DNA from: CAVVAL01 sp963742725
Lineage (GTDB): Bacteria; Actinomycetota; Actinomycetes; Mycobacteriales; Cryptosporangiaceae
Assembly: GCA_963742725.1 (NCBI GenBank)
Contig: CAVUMX010000003.1
Span: 1,178,001-1,242,000 of the forward strand
DNA length: 64,000 nucleotides
Direction of reading: 5' to 3'
Within the stretch, counting starts at the first letter, position 1, and every line of letters starts with the position of its first letter. Below are positions 8,683-16,528 of the stretch, piece by piece. A program made the translations under genes and the position numbers. The notes under the pieces were generated by a model, which worked only from the letters and a program-made list of their open reading frames with translations, did no database searches and was not told the DNA's origin.

Positions 8683-9224
8683 AGGCCTGCCGCCCGGGCC
8701 TGGCCGAGGGCGGTCAGGACGTCACGCAGTCGCGCCGCCTCCTCCGACGACAGTCCGGGGATGTGCGCGTCCGTCGCCGCGGCGGCGGTGTGCAACTGGA
8801 CGGTGGCGATGCCGAGGCCGCGGTCCAGCGGCCCGGCCTTGACGTCGACGAACTGCATCCGCCCGTACGGGACGATCGTGAGCCGCCGGAACAGCACACC
8901 TCGCCGTACCAGCAGGTCGTCGGCGCGTTCGGCGTAGCCCCACGCGCGCACGGACCGGGTCGCGATGCGCAGCCACCAGGCGATGAGCGCGACGCCGGCG
9001 AGCGGGATGGCGATCCGCAGCCAGAGCTGGTCGAGGAGCAGGACGGCGAGGACGCTGCCCACGATCACCGGCACGCTCCAGAACGCGACGGCGAGGCGCC
9101 GCACGATGAGCAGCTTGGGGGACACCGGGCGCCACGTGACGTCGGACGGCCAGAGGGCTGCCGATTCAGACGGTGCTGATTCATACGGTGATGAGTCGGT
9201 CGGTGCTGCGCTGGGCTGCTCCAC
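8679..9224 (-). CDS. Membrane-flanked PH-domain protein (YdbS-like)
   Basis: This 181-aa protein has two N-terminal transmembrane helices (about 50-90) followed by one bPH2 domain with DDLLVRRGVLFRRLTIVPYG and VDVKAGPLDRGLGIATVQLHT. The first 45 residues are Ser/Pro/Glu-rich and probably disordered. It is the first gene of the pair with the YdbT-like protein, and the two are expected to form one membrane complex (inference from family pairing). Confidence 0.87.
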   Translation of the reverse strand: MEQPSAAPTDSSPYESAPSESAALWPSDVTWRPVSPKLLIVRRLAVAFWSVPVIVGSVLAVLLLDQLWLRIAIPLAGVALIAWWLRIATRSVRAWGYAERADDLLVRRGVLFRRLTIVPYGRMQFVDVKAGPLDRGLGIATVQLHTAAAATDAHIPGLSSEEAARLRDVLTALGQARAAGL

Positions 9225-9242
9225 GCCTGCAAGCCTAGGCGG

Positions 9243-9437
9243 TCACAGCGATTCGACGTCGCGGAGGAAGCCCCGGGCGGACAGGAAGTCGCTGAGGTGG
9301 GCGCGGTGCGCGTCGCAGGCGACCCACGTCTTGCGCCGGTCGGCGGTGTGGAGCTTGGGGTTGTTCCAGCGGAGCGCCCAGATCGCGGTGTCGCGGCAAC
9401 CCTTGGCGGAGCAGACCGGCGGCTCTGGGGTGTTCAC
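9243..9437 (-). CDS. Small conserved actinobacterial protein with Cys/His motif
   Basis: This is a 64-aa basic protein with CSAKGC near residue 10 and CDAHRAH near residue 42, a likely single zinc site (two Cys, then Cys-x2-His). The WALRWNNPKLH core is typical of a short protein widespread in actinomycetes that is sometimes misnamed acetone carboxylase. No function is established. It lies 18 bp downstream of the PH-domain pair on the same strand. Confidence 0.7.
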   Translation of the reverse strand: MNTPEPPVCSAKGCRDTAIWALRWNNPKLHTADRRKTWVACDAHRAHLSDFLSARGFLRDVESL

Positions 9438-9458
9438 AGCAGCTCCCGGTGCGGAGAC

Positions 9459-9500
9459 AAAAAAGATGTCGGGCGGCCACGGGGGAAGCCGCCCGACATC
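9459..9500 (-). terminator. Intrinsic terminator of the FMN oxidase gene
   Basis: A perfect 12-bp stem (GATGTCGGGCGG at 9465-9476 with its complement at 9489-9500) has a 12-nt loop and, on the minus strand, is followed by six T residues (9464-9459). It lies about 57 bp beyond the oxidase stop. It is one of the few textbook terminators in the window. Confidence 0.88.
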
Positions 9501-9556
9501 AGGTTGAAGTTTACACCGCCTGATGTAGTGGTTGTCCAGTCAAAGGATGGGATCCG

Positions 9557-10618
9557 TCACAGTGAATCGGTCACGAGATCGGCGGTGAGCCGTCCGAGGG
9601 TGGGTGCGCCGGCGAGCATCATGGCGTGGACGAGCTCGTCGGTGAGGCCGTCGAGCACGGTGCGTACACCGTCCGCGCCGCCCGCTGCGAGGCCCCACAG
9701 CGCCGGACGCCCCACGAAGACCGCGCGGGCGCCGAGCGCGAGGGCACGCAGAACGTGGCTGCCACGGCGGATGCCGCCGTCGACGTACACCTCGGCGCCG
9801 CTGCCGGCGAGCGCCGCGACGACCTCAGGGAGGGCGGACGCGGTGCTGACGGCGCCGTCGAGCTGGCGTCCGCCGTGGTTGGAGACGACGACCGCGGCCG
9901 CGCCGGCGTCGACGCAGCGGCGGGCGTCGTCCCCGCGTAGGACGCCCTTGACGACGACGGGCAGGCCGGACATCGCGGACAGCCACTCGATCGTCTCGAC
10001 GGTGATGTCCGGCGCCTGCCACAGGCTCATGTCGGTCGGGTCGGGGAAGTCGTCGGCGCCCTCGTCCCAGTCGAGGTTCATCCGGGTGTATTCGGGTGGG
10101 ATCTCCGCGTCGCCGGCCAGGGCGTCGGAGCGGGGCTTGCGGCCGACGACGGGCGTGTCCCCGGTCAGGACGAGTGCCCCGGCGCCGGAGGCCACGGCGC
10201 GACGAACGTACGCGGCGGTGATCTCCCGTTCGCGGACGACGTAGACCTGGGCCCACCACGGCCCGCCGGCAGCCGCGACCTTCTCGATCGGCGTCCCGGA
10301 CCGCGACGACAGGCAGAACAGGGATCCGGCCGCCGCCGATCCGGCGGCCGTCGCGGCCTCCCCGTCCTCGTGGATGGAGCGGTGCAGCGCGGTGGGCGCC
10401 ACCAGGACGGGCGTGCCGACCTCCGTGCCGAGGACGGTCGTCGTGGTCGTCACGCTGCTGACGTCGACGAGCGCGCGCGGCCGGATCCGGATCCGGTCCC
10501 ATGCGGGGCTCGCCTCGCCGGCCGTGAGTTCGTCGCCGGCACCGGAGTCGATGTAGGCGGTCAGCCACTCGGGCTGGACCTCGGTGGCGCGCACGTGCAG
10601 TGCTTCAAGCCAGTCCAC
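9557..10618 (-). CDS. FMN-dependent alpha-hydroxy-acid oxidase / lactate 2-monooxygenase-like
   Basis: This cytosolic TIM-barrel flavoenzyme oxidises 2-hydroxy acids such as lactate. SNHGGRQLDG carries the catalytic His and Arg. DGGIRRGSHVLRALALGA and VFVGRP form the FMN phosphate site, and the Lys in VVKGV contacts N1 of FMN. I put the start at the GTG complementary to 10616-10618 (353 aa). The longest frame reaches 10747, but that would leave no promoter room for divergent moxR and its first 40 residues look non-coding. The exact start stays uncertain by several codons. Confidence 0.85.
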   Translation of the reverse strand: MDWLEALHVRATEVQPEWLTAYIDSGAGDELTAGEASPAWDRIRIRPRALVDVSSVTTTTTVLGTEVGTPVLVAPTALHRSIHEDGEAATAAGSAAAGSLFCLSSRSGTPIEKVAAAGGPWWAQVYVVREREITAAYVRRAVASGAGALVLTGDTPVVGRKPRSDALAGDAEIPPEYTRMNLDWDEGADDFPDPTDMSLWQAPDITVETIEWLSAMSGLPVVVKGVLRGDDARRCVDAGAAAVVVSNHGGRQLDGAVSTASALPEVVAALAGSGAEVYVDGGIRRGSHVLRALALGARAVFVGRPALWGLAAGGADGVRTVLDGLTDELVHAMMLAGAPTLGRLTADLVTDSL

Positions 10619-10749
10619 CCACGCAGGGTGCCACAACGCCGCCGCGGGCGCGGTCCTTAGCAGGCTCTTAGCTCCCGCTGAAGGCAGTTGGCGCGGTGGC
10701 GTGAAAAGCTGGTGGGGCTGGGAGCGCCAATCGGGCTGGGAGGCCATCC
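10619..10749. promoter_or_regulatory. Divergent intergenic region, FMN oxidase / moxR operon
   Basis: About 130 bp separate the two divergent genes. A TAAGAG-like hexamer on the minus strand lies near 10665-10672, but no clear operator palindrome was seen. The region is richer in A/T than its neighbours just upstream of moxR. Confidence 0.35.
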
Positions 10750-11835
10750 GTGACGCAGCAGAACACCCCTGCGCAGGACGCGACGCAACTCGAGAAGACG
10801 CTGTTCGAGGTCAAGCGGGTCATCGTCGGCCAGGACCGGATGATCGAACGGATGATGGTCTGCCTGCTGGCGCGCGGTCACTGCCTGCTCGAAGGCGTGC
10901 CGGGTGTGGCGAAGACCCTGGCCGTGGAGACGCTCGCCAAGGTGGTCGGCGGCAGTTTCGCGCGCATCCAGTTCACGCCCGACCTGGTGCCGGCCGACAT
11001 CCTCGGCACCCGCGTGTACCGGGCGTCGAAGGAGACGTTCGACGTCGAGCTGGGCCCGGTGTTCGCGAACTTCCTCCTCGCCGACGAGATCAACCGGGCG
11101 CCCGCGAAAGTCCAGTCGGCGCTGCTGGAGGTCATGGCGGAGAAGCAGGTGTCGATCGGCGGCAAGACGCACCCGCTGCCCAGCCCGTTCCTGACCCTGG
11201 CGACCCAGAACCCGATCGAGCAGGAAGGCGTCTACCCGCTGCCCGAGGCCCAGCGGGACCGGTTCCTCATGAAGATCGTCGTCGGCTACCCGACGGACGT
11301 CGAGGAACGCGAGATCGTCTACCGCATGGGCGTGAACCCGCCCAAGGCCACGCAGGTGCTCAGCCCCGAGGAGCTGCTGCGGCTCCAGACCACGGCCGAC
11401 AACGTGTTCGTGCACAACGCGCTGGTGGACTACGCCGTGCGGGTGGTGCTGGCCACGCGCGTGCCGGCCGAGCACGGCATGCCCGACGTCGCGAACCTGA
11501 TCTCCTACGGCGCCTCACCGCGCGCGTCGCTGGGCCTGATAGCCGCGACCCGGGCACTGGCGCTGATGCGCGGTCGCGACTACGCGCTGCCGCAGGACAT
11601 CCAGGACGTGGCACCGGACATCCTGCGGCACCGGCTCGTCCTGTCCTACGACGCGCTCGCGGACGGGGTGCCGTCCGAGCACATCGTCGAGCGGGTCCTG
11701 GCCACGGTGCCGCTGCCGACGGTGACGCCGCGCCAGCAGTCCGACCGGCGCCCGCAGGTGCCGCCGCACATGGTTCCCGGGCCGCAGGGCCAGGGCTGGC
11801 CGGCCCAGCCGGCACAGTCGGAGCGGCCGGCGTGA
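10750..11835 (+). CDS. moxR: MoxR-family AAA+ ATPase
   Basis: This 361-aa AAA+ chaperone is of the MoxR type. The Walker A motif is EGVPGVAKT (about 44-52) and Walker B with the MoxR signature is LADEINRAPAKVQSALLEVMAE. It also has the sensor-1 stretch LATQNPIEQEGVYPLPEAQ and the C-terminal lid. MoxR proteins help mature or switch partner VWA proteins. It starts with GTG and its stop overlaps the GTG of the DUF58 gene (GTGA). The Pro/Gln-rich tail after residue 330 is likely disordered. Confidence 0.93.
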   Translation: MTQQNTPAQDATQLEKTLFEVKRVIVGQDRMIERMMVCLLARGHCLLEGVPGVAKTLAVETLAKVVGGSFARIQFTPDLVPADILGTRVYRASKETFDVELGPVFANFLLADEINRAPAKVQSALLEVMAEKQVSIGGKTHPLPSPFLTLATQNPIEQEGVYPLPEAQRDRFLMKIVVGYPTDVEEREIVYRMGVNPPKATQVLSPEELLRLQTTADNVFVHNALVDYAVRVVLATRVPAEHGMPDVANLISYGASPRASLGLIAATRALALMRGRDYALPQDIQDVAPDILRHRLVLSYDALADGVPSEHIVERVLATVPLPTVTPRQQSDRRPQVPPHMVPGPQGQGWPAQPAQSERPA

Positions 11836-12806
11836 GTCGCCTCGGTATGTCGATCGTCGGTGCCGCCCGCCGGGCGGGCGCTGCCGGCGGTCCGCCCCCG
11901 CGCCTGGACGGCGACCGGGCGGAGGTCGTGCTGCGCCGCCTCCAGCTGCTGGTGACGCGGAAGCTCGACGGGCTCCTCCAGGGCGACTATCTGGGGCTGC
12001 TGCCCGGATCCGGGTCGGAGGCGGGGGAGTCGCGGGAGTACCGGGCCGGCGACGACGTGCGCCGCATGGACTGGCCGGTCACGGCCCGCACGACCGTCCC
12101 GCACGTCCGGCAGACCGTCGCCGACCGCGAACTGGAGACCTGGATCTGCCTGGACCTCTCCGCCAGCCTCGACTTCGGTACCGCGCAGTGCGAGAAGCGG
12201 GATCTGGCCGTCGCGGCCGCCGCCGCGATCACGCACCTGACCGTGCGGGGCGGGAACCGGGTCGGCGCGGTCGTCACCAACGGGGAACGCACCGTCCGGA
12301 TGCCGGCACGGCCGGGCCGACTCAACGCCCAGGGCCTGATGCGCCGGATCGTGCAGACCCCCCGCGCGGAACCCGGCCAGCCCACCGACCTGGCGGCGGC
12401 CGTCGACCTGCTCAACCGCCCGCCCCGGCGTCGCGGCATGGCCGTCGTCATCTCCGACTTCCTCGCCGACCCGGACTGGGAACGGCCGATGCGCAAGCTC
12501 GCCGTCCGCCACGACGTGCTCGCGATCGAAGTCGTGGACCCGCGTGAGCTGGCCCTTCCCGAGGTCGGCGTGCTGACCCTCGTGGACCCGGAGACGGGCA
12601 GGCTCCACGAGGTGCAAACTGGTAACAAGAAGTTGCGCGACGCGTACGCCAAGGCGGCGGCGGAGCAGCGCGCGGCGATCGACGCGGCCATGCGCCGGGC
12701 CGGCGCCGCACACCTGCGCCTGCGAACCGACTCCGACTGGCTGCTCGACATCGTTCGTTTCGTCGCCGCCCAGCGACGAGGGCGAAGCAGGGGGACCACC
12801 CGATGA
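11832..12806 (+). CDS. DUF58 domain protein
   Basis: This is a 324-aa DUF58 protein. SREYRAGDDVRRMDWPVTART is the hallmark of the family, followed by a degenerate VWA-like domain with DLSASLDFG. The start is the GTG at 11832 that overlaps the moxR stop; the frame is open far upstream, but that part is antisense to the oxidase. It is the middle gene of the moxR-DUF58-VWA operon, a conserved module for assembly or quality control at the membrane. Partner function is inferred from the family. Confidence 0.92.
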   Translation: MSRLGMSIVGAARRAGAAGGPPPRLDGDRAEVVLRRLQLLVTRKLDGLLQGDYLGLLPGSGSEAGESREYRAGDDVRRMDWPVTARTTVPHVRQTVADRELETWICLDLSASLDFGTAQCEKRDLAVAAAAAITHLTVRGGNRVGAVVTNGERTVRMPARPGRLNAQGLMRRIVQTPRAEPGQPTDLAAAVDLLNRPPRRRGMAVVISDFLADPDWERPMRKLAVRHDVLAIEVVDPRELALPEVGVLTLVDPETGRLHEVQTGNKKLRDAYAKAAAEQRAAIDAAMRRAGAAHLRLRTDSDWLLDIVRFVAAQRRGRSRGTTR

Positions 12807-13753
12807 TCCGCTTCCTCGAGCCGCTCTGGCTTCTCCTGGTGCCGCTGGTGCTGCTGCTCGCCGGGGCGTACGTGTTCCTCCAGTTCCACCGCAAGACCTA
12901 CGCGGTCCGGTTCACGAACCTCGCGCTGCTCCAGTCGATCGCGCCGAAGAACCCGGGCTGGCGCCGGCACATCGCGGCGACCGCGTTCCTGCTGTGCCTC
13001 ATGACGCTGGCCACCGGCATGGCGAAGCCATCCACCGAGGTCGAGGAACCCCTGGAGCGGGCGACGATCGTGCTCGCGATCGACGTGTCACTGTCCATGC
13101 AGGCCACCGACATCGACCCGAACCGGTTCGAAGCGGCCAAGGAGGCGGCGAAGCTGTTCGTCGAGGAGCTGCCCCGCTCCTACAACCTCTCGCTCGTCTC
13201 GTTCGCCAAGAGCGCCACCGTCGCGGTCTCGCCCACCAAGGACCACGGTCAGGTCATCAACGCCATCGACCGGCTCCAGCTCCAGGAGTCCACAGCGATC
13301 GGCGAGGCCATGTTCGCGTCGCTGCAGGCGGTCCAGAGCGTGCCGGCGGATGGCGCGGCCGGGCCGCCGCCCGCCCGCATCGTGCTGCTGTCCGACGGGT
13401 TCACGACGTTCGGCCGTCCCAACGACGACGGCGCGAAAGCCTGCGCCGAGGCCAACGTCCCGGTGTCCACGATCGCGTTCGGTACCCAGGAAGGCATCGT
13501 CGACCTCAACGGCAGCCGGACGCCCGTCCCCGTGGACAGCGACGCCCTCGCGAAGATCGCCACCCAGACCGACGGCAAGTTCTACGAGGCCGTCACCGCC
13601 GAAGAGCTCAAGGAGGTCTACCAGGACCTCGGCAGCTCCGTCGGCTTCCGGTCCACGCCGAAGGAGATCACCCAGTGGTTCGCCGGACTGGCGCTCCTCT
13701 TCGGATTCGCCGGCGCGGTCATGTCCCTGCTCTGGACCTCCCGCATCCCGTAG
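12803..13753 (+). CDS. VWA-domain membrane protein (BatA-like)
   Basis: This 316-aa protein has two N-terminal transmembrane helices (about 8-27 and 55-72), a periplasm-side VWA domain and a C-terminal helix (about 290-312). The MIDAS metal site is visible as DVSLS, the Thr in ESTAIGEA and the Asp in LLSDGFTT. Its ATG overlaps the DUF58 stop by 4 bp. It is the likely client of the upstream MoxR. Confidence 0.92.
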   Translation: MIRFLEPLWLLLVPLVLLLAGAYVFLQFHRKTYAVRFTNLALLQSIAPKNPGWRRHIAATAFLLCLMTLATGMAKPSTEVEEPLERATIVLAIDVSLSMQATDIDPNRFEAAKEAAKLFVEELPRSYNLSLVSFAKSATVAVSPTKDHGQVINAIDRLQLQESTAIGEAMFASLQAVQSVPADGAAGPPPARIVLLSDGFTTFGRPNDDGAKACAEANVPVSTIAFGTQEGIVDLNGSRTPVPVDSDALAKIATQTDGKFYEAVTAEELKEVYQDLGSSVGFRSTPKEITQWFAGLALLFGFAGAVMSLLWTSRIP

Positions 13754-13887
13754 GCGGCGGCTTGCGCGGGTGGCTGGGACCGGTTCGCCGGGCTGGCGCG
13801 CGTCGCGCGGAACGCCGGCTGGTGGTGGGCGCTCCGCCGCGGCCCCGAAGTCTCTGATCTCCAACCTGGTGCCTCAGCGGGCCGCCC

Positions 13888-14838
13888 TCAGGGGACCAGA
13901 ACGAGCTTGCCGGTGGTCTTGCGGGCGCGGATGTCCTCAAGGGCCTGGGCGGCGTCCGCGAGGGCGTAGGTGCCGCCGACGACCGGGCGCAGCTCGCCGC
14001 GCTCGACCATGCCGAACATCTCCTGCATCGGCTCCGTCCACATGTGCGGCTTGCCGGCGCAGTGCGTGAGCCAGAACCCGATGACCGCGCGGGACGTGCC
14101 GATCAGGGCGCCCGGCTGCACGGGCTCGGGGTGCTCGCGTCCGGCCATGCCGTAGGTGGCGAGGCGGCCGAAGGGGGCCAGCGCCGCGAGGCTCGCGTCG
14201 AATACGGTGCCGCCGACCATCTCCAGGACGATGTCGACCTTCTTGCCGCCGTTGGCCTCGATGAGCGCGGCCTTCAGGTCCTCGCTGGCCGGGTCCACGG
14301 CCACGTCGGCGCCGAGGTCGAGCGCGAGCTGCCGCTTCTCCTCGCTGGACGCCGTCGCGATGACCCGCCCGGCGCCGAAGATCTTCGCGAGCTGGACGGC
14401 GAGGGTCCCGACACCGCCGGCGGCGGCGTGCACGACGACCGACTCGCCGGGCTGCAGGTGGGTGCTCGTCTTCAGCAGGTTCCACGCGGTGAGCCCCTGG
14501 AGGACCAGCGCGAGCGCCTGCCCGTCGCTGACCTTGTCCGGGACCGGGAACATCGCGGCCGGGTGCGCCACGGCCTTCTCGGCGTACCCGCCGCCGCCGA
14601 GCAGCAGCGCGGCGACCCGCGTGCCGTCCGGGCGCCGGCCGACGACCTCGCCGCCGGGCACCATCGGCAGCTTCTGCTTCGCCAGGTACGAGTCCTCGAT
14701 GGCGTGCGTGTCGGCGTAGTTCACGCCGGCCGCCAGCACGTCGAGGACGTCGAAGCCCTCGGGGGCGACAGGGTCGGGCAGCTCGGTGTGGGTGAGTACC
14801 TCAGGGCCACCGAATTCCGTGATCTGAATCGCGCGCAT
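13888..14838 (-). CDS. NADPH:quinone oxidoreductase (MDR superfamily, zinc-free)
   Basis: This 316-aa medium-chain reductase is of the quinone oxidoreductase type. MRAIQITEFGGPEVL at the start, VHAAAGGVGTLAVQLAK (nucleotide-binding, about 140) and the absence of a catalytic zinc Cys support the call. The ATG at 14838 is chosen over a longer frame to 14913 because the family begins with MRAI-like sequences. It probably reduces quinones or enones with NADPH. It is divergent from fabG, with about 90 bp shared. Confidence 0.9.
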   Translation of the reverse strand: MRAIQITEFGGPEVLTHTELPDPVAPEGFDVLDVLAAGVNYADTHAIEDSYLAKQKLPMVPGGEVVGRRPDGTRVAALLLGGGGYAEKAVAHPAAMFPVPDKVSDGQALALVLQGLTAWNLLKTSTHLQPGESVVVHAAAGGVGTLAVQLAKIFGAGRVIATASSEEKRQLALDLGADVAVDPASEDLKAALIEANGGKKVDIVLEMVGGTVFDASLAALAPFGRLATYGMAGREHPEPVQPGALIGTSRAVIGFWLTHCAGKPHMWTEPMQEMFGMVERGELRPVVGGTYALADAAQALEDIRARKTTGKLVLVP

Positions 14839-14877
14839 GTGACCGACCCTACGCCCGTGCCCGCTAACGGCTACTGG

Positions 14878-14888
14878 TGGGTAACCCA
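14878..14888. promoter_or_regulatory. 11-bp palindrome upstream of fabG-inhA-hemH
   Basis: TGGGTAACCCA is a perfect odd palindrome in the gap between the quinone oxidoreductase and fabG, about 43 bp before the fabG start. Its place suggests an operator for the fatty-acid operon, the divergent reductase or both. No regulator is known from the sequence. Confidence 0.4.
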
Positions 14889-14930
14889 TAGCCTCGCCCT
14901 CAGGCAGATCCACCGTGAGAGGGGTACGGA

Positions 14931-15638
14931 GTGGGGCGCAGCGTCCTCGTCACCGGCGGCAACCGGGGCATCGGGCTGGCGATCGCGCGGGCGTTCGCCG
15001 CGCAGGGCGACCAGGTCGCGGTGACCCATCGGGGCAGTGGTGCCCCCGACGGGCTGTTCGGCGTGAAGTGCGATGTGACGTCGACGGAGGACGTCGACGC
15101 CGCGTTCACCGCCATCGAGGCCGAGCAGGGCCCGGTGGAGATCCTCGTCGCCAACGCCGGCATCACCGACGACACGCTGCTGCTGCGGATGAGCGAGGAC
15201 CAGTTCACGCGGGTCCTGGACGCGAACCTCACCGGCTCGTACCGGGTGGCGAAGCGGGCCGCGTCGAAGATGATCCGCCCGCTCAAGCGTGGCCGGATCA
15301 TCTTCATCTCCTCGGTCGTCGGCCTGTCCGGTTCGGCGGGGCAGGTGAACTACGCCGCGTCCAAGGCCGGCCTGGTGGGCATGGCCCGGTCGATCGCCCG
15401 CGAGCTGGGGTCGCGTTCGATCACCGCGAACGTGGTCGCCCCGGGCTTCGTCGACACGGACATGACCGCCGTGCTGTCCGAGGACCGCAAGAAGCAGATC
15501 CTCAGCTCGGTGCCGCTCGGCCGGTACGCGTCCACGGACGAGATCGCCGGCGTCGTCACCTTCCTCGCGAGCGACGCGGCGGCCTACGTCACCGGCGCCG
15601 TGATCCCGGTCGACGGCGGCCTCGGCATGGGCCACTGA
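14931..15638 (+). CDS. fabG: 3-oxoacyl-ACP reductase FabG (MabA-like)
   Basis: This 235-aa SDR reduces 3-oxoacyl-ACP with NADPH in FAS-II elongation. TGGNRGIG (9-16) is the cofactor loop. NAG (about 82) and the triad Ser in ISSVVG, Tyr in NYAASK and Lys in the same motif are present. GTG 14931 follows GAGAGGGG at a good distance. Order and orientation with the following enoyl reductase and ferrochelatase match the mycobacterial mabA-inhA-hemZ cluster, so the assignment is firm. Confidence 0.95.
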   Translation: MGRSVLVTGGNRGIGLAIARAFAAQGDQVAVTHRGSGAPDGLFGVKCDVTSTEDVDAAFTAIEAEQGPVEILVANAGITDDTLLLRMSEDQFTRVLDANLTGSYRVAKRAASKMIRPLKRGRIIFISSVVGLSGSAGQVNYAASKAGLVGMARSIARELGSRSITANVVAPGFVDTDMTAVLSEDRKKQILSSVPLGRYASTDEIAGVVTFLASDAAAYVTGAVIPVDGGLGMGH

Positions 15639-15662
15639 GCCGACCGTCCGTCCCGCGCCGAC

Positions 15663-15713
15663 TTTCGGACTTTTGAGGGTCGAGAACCGCGCGGAACCCT
15701 CAAAAGTCCGAAA
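15663..15713. repeat. Perfect 18-bp inverted repeat between fabG and inhA
   Basis: TTTCGGACTTTTGAGGGT (15663-15680) is exactly complementary to 15696-15713, with a 15-nt loop. The arms are much richer in A/T than the surrounding DNA. The element ends 23 bp before the inhA GTG and no T-run follows it. It could be an mRNA-processing or attenuation hairpin, a protein-binding site, or a copy of a dispersed extragenic palindrome. No second copy was noticed in this window. Confidence 0.9.
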
Positions 15714-15736
15714 CTGGAACGAACAAGGAGATACCT

Positions 15737-16501
15737 GTGGGTCTGTTGGAGGGTAAGCGGCTGCTCGTGACCGGGGTGATCACCGACGCCTCGATCGCGT
15801 TCCACGTCGCCAAGGTGGCGCAGGAGCAGGGCGCCACGGTCGTCCTGACCGGGTTCGGCCGGATGTCGCTCGTCGAGCGGATCGCCAAGCGGCTGCCCGA
15901 GACCGCGCCCGTGGTCGAGCTGGACGTCACCAGCACCGAGCAGCTCGACTCGCTCGCCGACCGGGTCCGCGAGCACGTCGACGGGCTCGACGGGGTGCTG
16001 CACTCGATCGGGTTCGCGCCGCAGTCCTGCCTCGGCGGCGGGTTCATGACCGCGCCCTGGGAGGACGTGGCGACCGCGGTCCAGGTGTCCACGTACTCGT
16101 TCAAGTCCCTGGCCGTCGCCGCGCTGCCGCTCATGGGCCGCGGCGGGTCGATCGTCGGGCTCACGTTCGACGCCGCCCAGGCGTGGCCGGTGTACGACTG
16201 GATGGGCGTCGCGAAGGCGGGCCTGGAGTCCTGCTCCCGGTACCTGGCGCGCGAGCTGGGTCCGCAGGGGATCCGGGTCAACCTGGTCGCCGCCGGTCCG
16301 CTGAAGACGATGGCCGCCAAGAGCATCCCCGGCTTCGAGCAGTTCGAGCAGACGTGGACCGAGCGCGCCCCGCTCGGCTGGGACCTCACCGACCCGACGC
16401 CGACCGCGATGGCCTGCGCGAGCCTGCTGTCGGACTGGCTGCCCGCGACGAGCGGCGAGATCCTGCACGTCGACGGCGGCTTCCACGCGGTCGGCGCCTG
16501 A
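15737..16501 (+). CDS. inhA: Enoyl-ACP reductase (FabI/InhA family)
   Basis: This 254-aa NADH-dependent enoyl-ACP reductase is the last step of the FAS-II cycle. It starts at a GTG after AAGGAGA. It has the FabI signature GVITDASIAFHVA for cofactor, HSIGF, and the catalytic Tyr and Lys in VYDWMGVAK, followed by LVAAGPL. Compared with mycobacterial InhA, as I remember it, the substrate loop between AAGP and RAPLGW is about ten residues shorter, as in ordinary FabI. That fits normal chain lengths rather than mycolate precursors. Confidence 0.94.
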   Translation: MGLLEGKRLLVTGVITDASIAFHVAKVAQEQGATVVLTGFGRMSLVERIAKRLPETAPVVELDVTSTEQLDSLADRVREHVDGLDGVLHSIGFAPQSCLGGGFMTAPWEDVATAVQVSTYSFKSLAVAALPLMGRGGSIVGLTFDAAQAWPVYDWMGVAKAGLESCSRYLARELGPQGIRVNLVAAGPLKTMAAKSIPGFEQFEQTWTERAPLGWDLTDPTPTAMACASLLSDWLPATSGEILHVDGGFHAVGA

Positions 16502-16528
16502 GGGTCGCCATCCGGCAGGATGGACCCC

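Noticed and set aside
10584..11831. Upstream extension of the DUF58 frame
   Set aside because: It overlaps moxR in another frame; the GTG overlapping the moxR stop gives the family start.
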